A stretch of DNA of 64,000 bases from Terana coerulea. Taxonomy: Eukaryota; Basidiomycota; Agaricomycetes; Polyporales; Phanerochaetaceae. Shown here piece by piece: positions 60,228 through 64,000 of this stretch. Where the stretch lies: positions 1 to 64,000 of the forward strand of contig JAKOGH010000333.1 of NCBI GenBank assembly GCA_024811115.1, read 5' to 3'. A program made the translations under genes and the position numbers. How positions within the stretch are numbered: the stretch's first letter is position 1; every line of letters starts with the position of its first letter. The notes under the pieces are model-generated. The model made no database searches. It saw only the letters and a program-made list of their open reading frames with translations, and had not been told where the DNA came from.

Positions 60228-60913
60228 AGGAAAGGAGTGCTAAGTCATTGGCGCGGTAATGTACCAGTTAGCATTTCTTTTGCAGAAAATATCTTCACCA
60301 GCATCATTGTTTGCTAAGTATAAGCTGTAAATGTAGAGAGCCCGATTGCCAATGATGGAAAGATCTCCCCTCTTTGTGGCCCATTTTAACATGACGGTGC
60401 GTCAGTATTGCTTTGGTGCACACAGCCAGCACTAATAAGAATGGTACCACTAACAGTCTTACATAGCCCCCAAATGACGCAGAGAATGGGATAATACACA
60501 TTTGTTTGTACCCGCGATGTGCGGGGAAGACTTGGGTGTAAAGGGCAAGCGGTGTCGTCAGGTTCAAAGTGTCGGATATCACTAGTTAGCCATTGTAAAT
60601 ATATAGCCCTCAGTCCGCAGTATGGCATCTCAAATGGGCAAGTTCCTCGTCAAATGTGCTCAGAGCTCGTGGAAGGCTGCGAGACCCATAATTTAAAGGC
60701 AATGGCTAGAGTCGTAAGGTGGCGGTCAAGTTTCGGCCGCAATGGCAACTTGTCCGAGTCGGACTTCACTCCAAGCCTGGGCACCCCGGGCATCTTTGTG
60801 GCGCTGGGCGTTTCACATCTTGGCCGGGTCGAGCGTCACGTCACGTGTCACTCTCGAGTACTACCTTCCTCCATCACCCGGACCGGGCATCCCAGTGGTA
60901 ACTTCATGACGAG
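60228..60913. other. Spacer
   Basis: Open frames on both strands lack motifs. No gene is seen. Confidence 0.4.
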
Positions 60914-61577
60914 TAGTGTTGCCGAAGTTCAGTTCAGTTCGGTTCGGGTCCATTTTGTCCGAACTAGAACCAGAACCAAGTGTTTAGCAGCCGAACCTGA
61001 ACCGAACTGAACTGAACCAGTATGAACTGGTTCGGTTGGTTCAGTTCAGGGTTCGAACTGGTTCGAACCATTGAACCATGTATATATCAGCTTTACTCTG
61101 TCAAATCAGTATAATTGCAATGGTAGATTATAATAGAGTTATATATTGACATCTAGAAGAGTTTGTATAGTGCAAAAGCCTTACATTATGATGTTTTGAA
61201 GCTCAGTGTCTGATAGAGGCTGCCAGTTGCCTTTTTGACAGCTATTGATGGCATCATATATACACCAAAACATAAGCAGAGTAACATTTGGTGCTCAGTT
61301 TACAAGCACAACAATGAAAAAATAGTTTAGACATGCTATAGTAAGTAAGTTCATGTACTTTTCTCTATGAATCCCAGTACAAATACACTACATAACATAT
61401 ACATGGTTCATGGTTCGAACTGGTTCGAACTTGGTTCGAGCGTGGCAGCCATGCGAACCAAGAACCGAACCAAGTTATCTAGAGGCCGAACCAGAACCGA
61501 ACCAAACTGAACCACACGGTTCGGTTCATCGGTTCTGGTTCTGAACCACTGAACCGAACTGAACTTCGGCAACACTA
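60914..61577 (-). mobile_element. hAT-type MITE, family 1 copy B (664 bp)
   Basis: Inverted relative to copy A at 7702-8370 and alignable along its full length. Its ends are perfect inverted repeats over at least 18 bases, beginning TAGTGTTGCCGAAGTTCA. Flanking 8-mers ATGACGAG (60906-60913) and ATGACGAA (61578-61585) agree at 7 of 8 bases. Subterminal repeats keep their CpG (GGTTCGGTTC, GGTTCGAAC), whereas copy A mostly has TG or CA there, so this copy is younger or less methylated. No transposase is encoded. Strand is given relative to copy A. Confidence 0.9.
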
Positions 61578-62724
61578 ATGACGAAGCGCCGAGGGTCGAC
61601 TTTGAAAACCCTAAGGTTCTTTCGGCCTCCCACTTACAGCGATGCTACATAGTGCAAAACACACCCATTTGGAATAGCTTTGAAGTCCACGGGACAGAAT
61701 TCCAATAACTCAAAATTCGGAGCTTGGGAGCCTGGATTTGGCCGTTTACGGGCGCTTATGGAATATTTAAATCATTTTAAATTCATTTATATATTGTAGT
61801 TGAGCACAGATGCATGGTACATGCCTGTTGTCACTGCTTGCGGGGAGCAGAAGCGATTTAGAAAGGTATACACTAATTTGATTGTTGACATCTATCTCAT
61901 TCATGAGCCCAGATGAGGCCCCAAGGTGTGAATTGGAGGCTACAAAACCGCTGACCGGCCAAGAATTTGGCCGGTTTGCTAGGGTTAGGGTTACATTTTC
62001 CGATTTTTTCCTGCGTCAAGATTTATCATGGAATAGGGGTACTTTCACACCAAAAATCAAGTTTACAAACTCGTACAAAAATTGTGCTGGGTTGACATGA
62101 AGTGACTGCCGCCACTATAGACGAGCTCGTGCAGGCACAAGCCCACGCGCTGGTGGAACTGGTTCATGCTGCTTTGGCGACGTTCAGACTTTCTCCGTGT
62201 CGTTGTGCGTCTTTAGCGCAGCAGAGTCGCGATCCAAAAGTCGTCAGCACAACGCTTTCCCTTCCAGCCCAAGCTGCGAAAGGAGAACAGGGACTCTACC
62301 TGTTTCCCGCCATCCATCAGGCTTACATTCCTTAGGATATTGCTACCATGATATATATACAGCGCCCAGGCCCACCTCGCATTTTTCAAGTTCCCCGAAC
62401 CTTAGCGTTAGGTGGGTACTAGTCTCATCACCGCTGAGGCCTGAGGTAGGGCTTCGGAAGCTGAACGCTAGCATTATTTGATAGATCTACACGGCGTAGT
62501 ACAAAGATATGGTCGACTGTCATCCTATCACGGTCAGCAACGGAGACTACACAGTCGCCCCAGCTCTCCGGATGGGCTTATGCTATCGAAGTTAGATCCT
62601 GGCACCATTTCATTGGCATTTCCTCCGCTCGCCTCCTTTCGGTCCGCTCTTTGAAGCCTATAAGCGGCCTTCTCAATCAAAACATATCTCGCTTTACCCC
62701 AGCACTTCGCTCAGCAGTCCCTCA
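61578..62724. other. AT-richer spacer upstream of the last gene
   Basis: 61640-62100 looks unlike its neighbours (AT-rich, short poly-T and TTTAAAT tracts) and may be repeat-derived, but I found no ends. A TATAAG at 62659-62664 is placed about 60 bp before the next start codon. Confidence 0.4.
62659..62664 (+). promoter_or_regulatory. TATA-like box of the last gene
   Basis: TATAAG 61 bp upstream of the start codon at 62725. Confidence 0.4.
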
Positions 62725-63734
62725 ATGCGATCGTCTCCCACATATGCCCCGTTGGCGCAGGATGGTGACGACACAACAGAATGCGAAGAGCAAGGCAAGA
62801 GCCACCAGAGTGAGTTAGCCAGTCCGGTATCTGTGCTAAGGTGCTGACCAAGACTCCAATAATCTTAGCGAACGCAACAACGACCAAGTTTGCGCCGTCT
62901 CGTTCATTCTCCTTGGTCTCCCTGCTATGTGTGGTTATAAACGTGGCGTTGTTCTCCGCAATGCTTGCACACCGGCACGCACGAACCAACACAGATCGCC
63001 AAGAACCCCTGTCTCGTCCCAGCCAATACATCGGCTTAGAGAAAGTCAACAATCAAGCCATCAACGCACCGCGTCCGGACCCACTCGCGAACTTCGCCCA
63101 CATCCTTACCCACGTTAGCAGGACACAGCCAGACTACGTATTCCCTTCGGACACCCGTCGCTTTTTCGCCCCGAAATATGGAACAGTGTCGCCAGATACC
63201 CGGAGGGTCCTCGTGAACAACAAGGTGAATACTGTTTATGCCCTTTCGGTTTAGCCGCACTGATCGATATTCAAGACGAATTCTATAGCACAATTCCGAG
63301 TACGTGATTTTGGGATGGAGCTTTGCCAGATCGTGGCCAATGTTGCGCCGGGTGGTTCAGCAGAGGATCCGACCAATTCAGCCACCACGCGTCTAGATGT
63401 CTGGAGGCTATCTGCCGACGAGTCCCAGTTCGCGGACATCCGCTTTTGTCCTGGCGCAACCGCCCCGGTCGCATTGGGTCGACACCTATGAAAACTTTGC
63501 GGATCGGTAACGGCACCGTAACCACAGACCTCTTCCCTTGCCGCGCCGACTCTGTCCAGACGTTTGAGTTCTCATGTGGCGTTGACACTCCGCATTGCGA
63601 AGTGGACTTCTGGCAAGATTGGGAGGTCACTAGTCCTGGTGAGTTTCCGCCTTATCGTGCCTGGAACAGTGGCTCACTGTTGACCGCTATCGGGTTTTAT
63701 AGCGTTATATCTACTTCAGTATCCGTCTCTGTGA
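62725..63734 (+). CDS. Single-pass membrane protein of a basidiomycete family (But2-C-like), one indel
   Basis: Four exons (62725-62809, 62869-63224, 63276-63638, 63703-63734) give exactly 278 residues if one T is added to the run at 63444-63447. A polar N-terminus (SPTYAPLAQDGDD) is followed by one membrane segment (FSLVSLLCVVINVALFSAML), PSQYIGLEKVN, the block GTVSPDTRRVLV and a beta-rich domain SIAQFRVRDFGMELC, LDVWRLSADES, FLSWRNRP, LRIGNGTV and VQTFEFSC, ending ALYLLQYPSL. Such proteins are numerous in mushrooms and are sometimes labelled as having a But2-like C-terminal domain; I recall this from general knowledge and it is unverified. Function unknown. Confidence 0.75.
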
Positions 63735-64000
63735 TGCACAAACGATATTATGCTCTTTAGGGCGAGATACTGTAACGGGTATCAGCGGCGCCGGTGCTAT
63801 CGAGGAATTTTCCCCTGCCCAATAGGCTATCACTACTGCTCGTTGTGTACGGGATACCTTATCGGCTGCGTGGGTCTAGTGACGCAAGCAAACAATTAAA
63901 CCTATGACGTATTGTGATCTGTTCGTGGACGCGCATCTATCTTGAAAGCCAGAGGGTGCACAATGACCGCAATTCATGTCTGGATTACCGGCTTTGCCGA
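63735..64000. other. Window end, non-coding
   Basis: Short remaining sequence after the last stop codon. Nothing recognised. Confidence 0.5.

Noticed and set aside
61980..61996. Two TTAGGG-like units
   Set aside because: Only two units; too short to be a telomere remnant.
1..64000. CRISPR arrays, bacterial operons, rRNA genes
   Set aside because: No regularly spaced repeats and no rRNA-like sequence were seen; genes are intron-rich and eukaryotic.

Overview
The window looks like nuclear DNA of an agaricomycete (basidiomycete, probably a polypore-type mushroom). Genes are split by many 45-70 bp GT-AG introns. The window also carries families common in that group: DUF4470/MYND proteins, F-box/LRR-like proteins, UstYa-type proteins, single-pass membrane proteins and a degenerate LINE with an RNase H domain. 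All calls come from reading the sequence; no database search was run.

Layout. 1-5401: 3' part of a decayed non-LTR retrotransposon (endonuclease, reverse transcriptase, RNase H, zinc knuckle, A18 tail). 5402-11809: CpG-poor graveyard holding a MYND/DUF4470 relic, split by a 669 bp hAT-type MITE, and two F-box relics. 12234-17620: D-galactonate-dehydratase-like enzyme (-), p24 cargo receptor ERV25 (+) and a small membrane protein (+). 17621-22399: no recognisable gene. 22400-27785: head-to-head pair of a zinc polyol dehydrogenase (-) and a KduD-like SDR (+) with a 1.7 kb intron. 27786-35136: 7.3 kb without a recognisable gene. 35137-38943: glutathione transferase and UTP25 (ribosome biogenesis). 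39605-44120: two divergent F-box genes with lesions. 44868-49588: primase small subunit PRI1 and two further members of the membrane-protein family. 50252-53997: near-intact MYND/DUF4470 gene. 55544-58283: GNAT acetyltransferase and a divergent UstYa pair. 58284-62724: two MITE insertions and a tiny putative secreted peptide gene. 62725-63734: another single-pass membrane protein.

How it fits together. Housekeeping genes (ERV25, UTP25, PRI1) alternate with fast-evolving families. Three protein families occur both at 5-18 kb and at 39-54 kb (MYND, F-box, small membrane protein), which suggests an old local duplication whose left copy decayed by CpG deamination and transposon insertion. Three carbohydrate or sugar-acid enzymes lie within 16 kb. 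Adding up reconstructed exons gives uninterrupted frames for nine genes. Seven others need base changes: five need only one-base changes at homopolymers, the polyol dehydrogenase also needs two bases in a CG dinucleotide run, and one F-box gene also has a frame change I could not assign to a run. Part of this may be sequencing error rather than biology.
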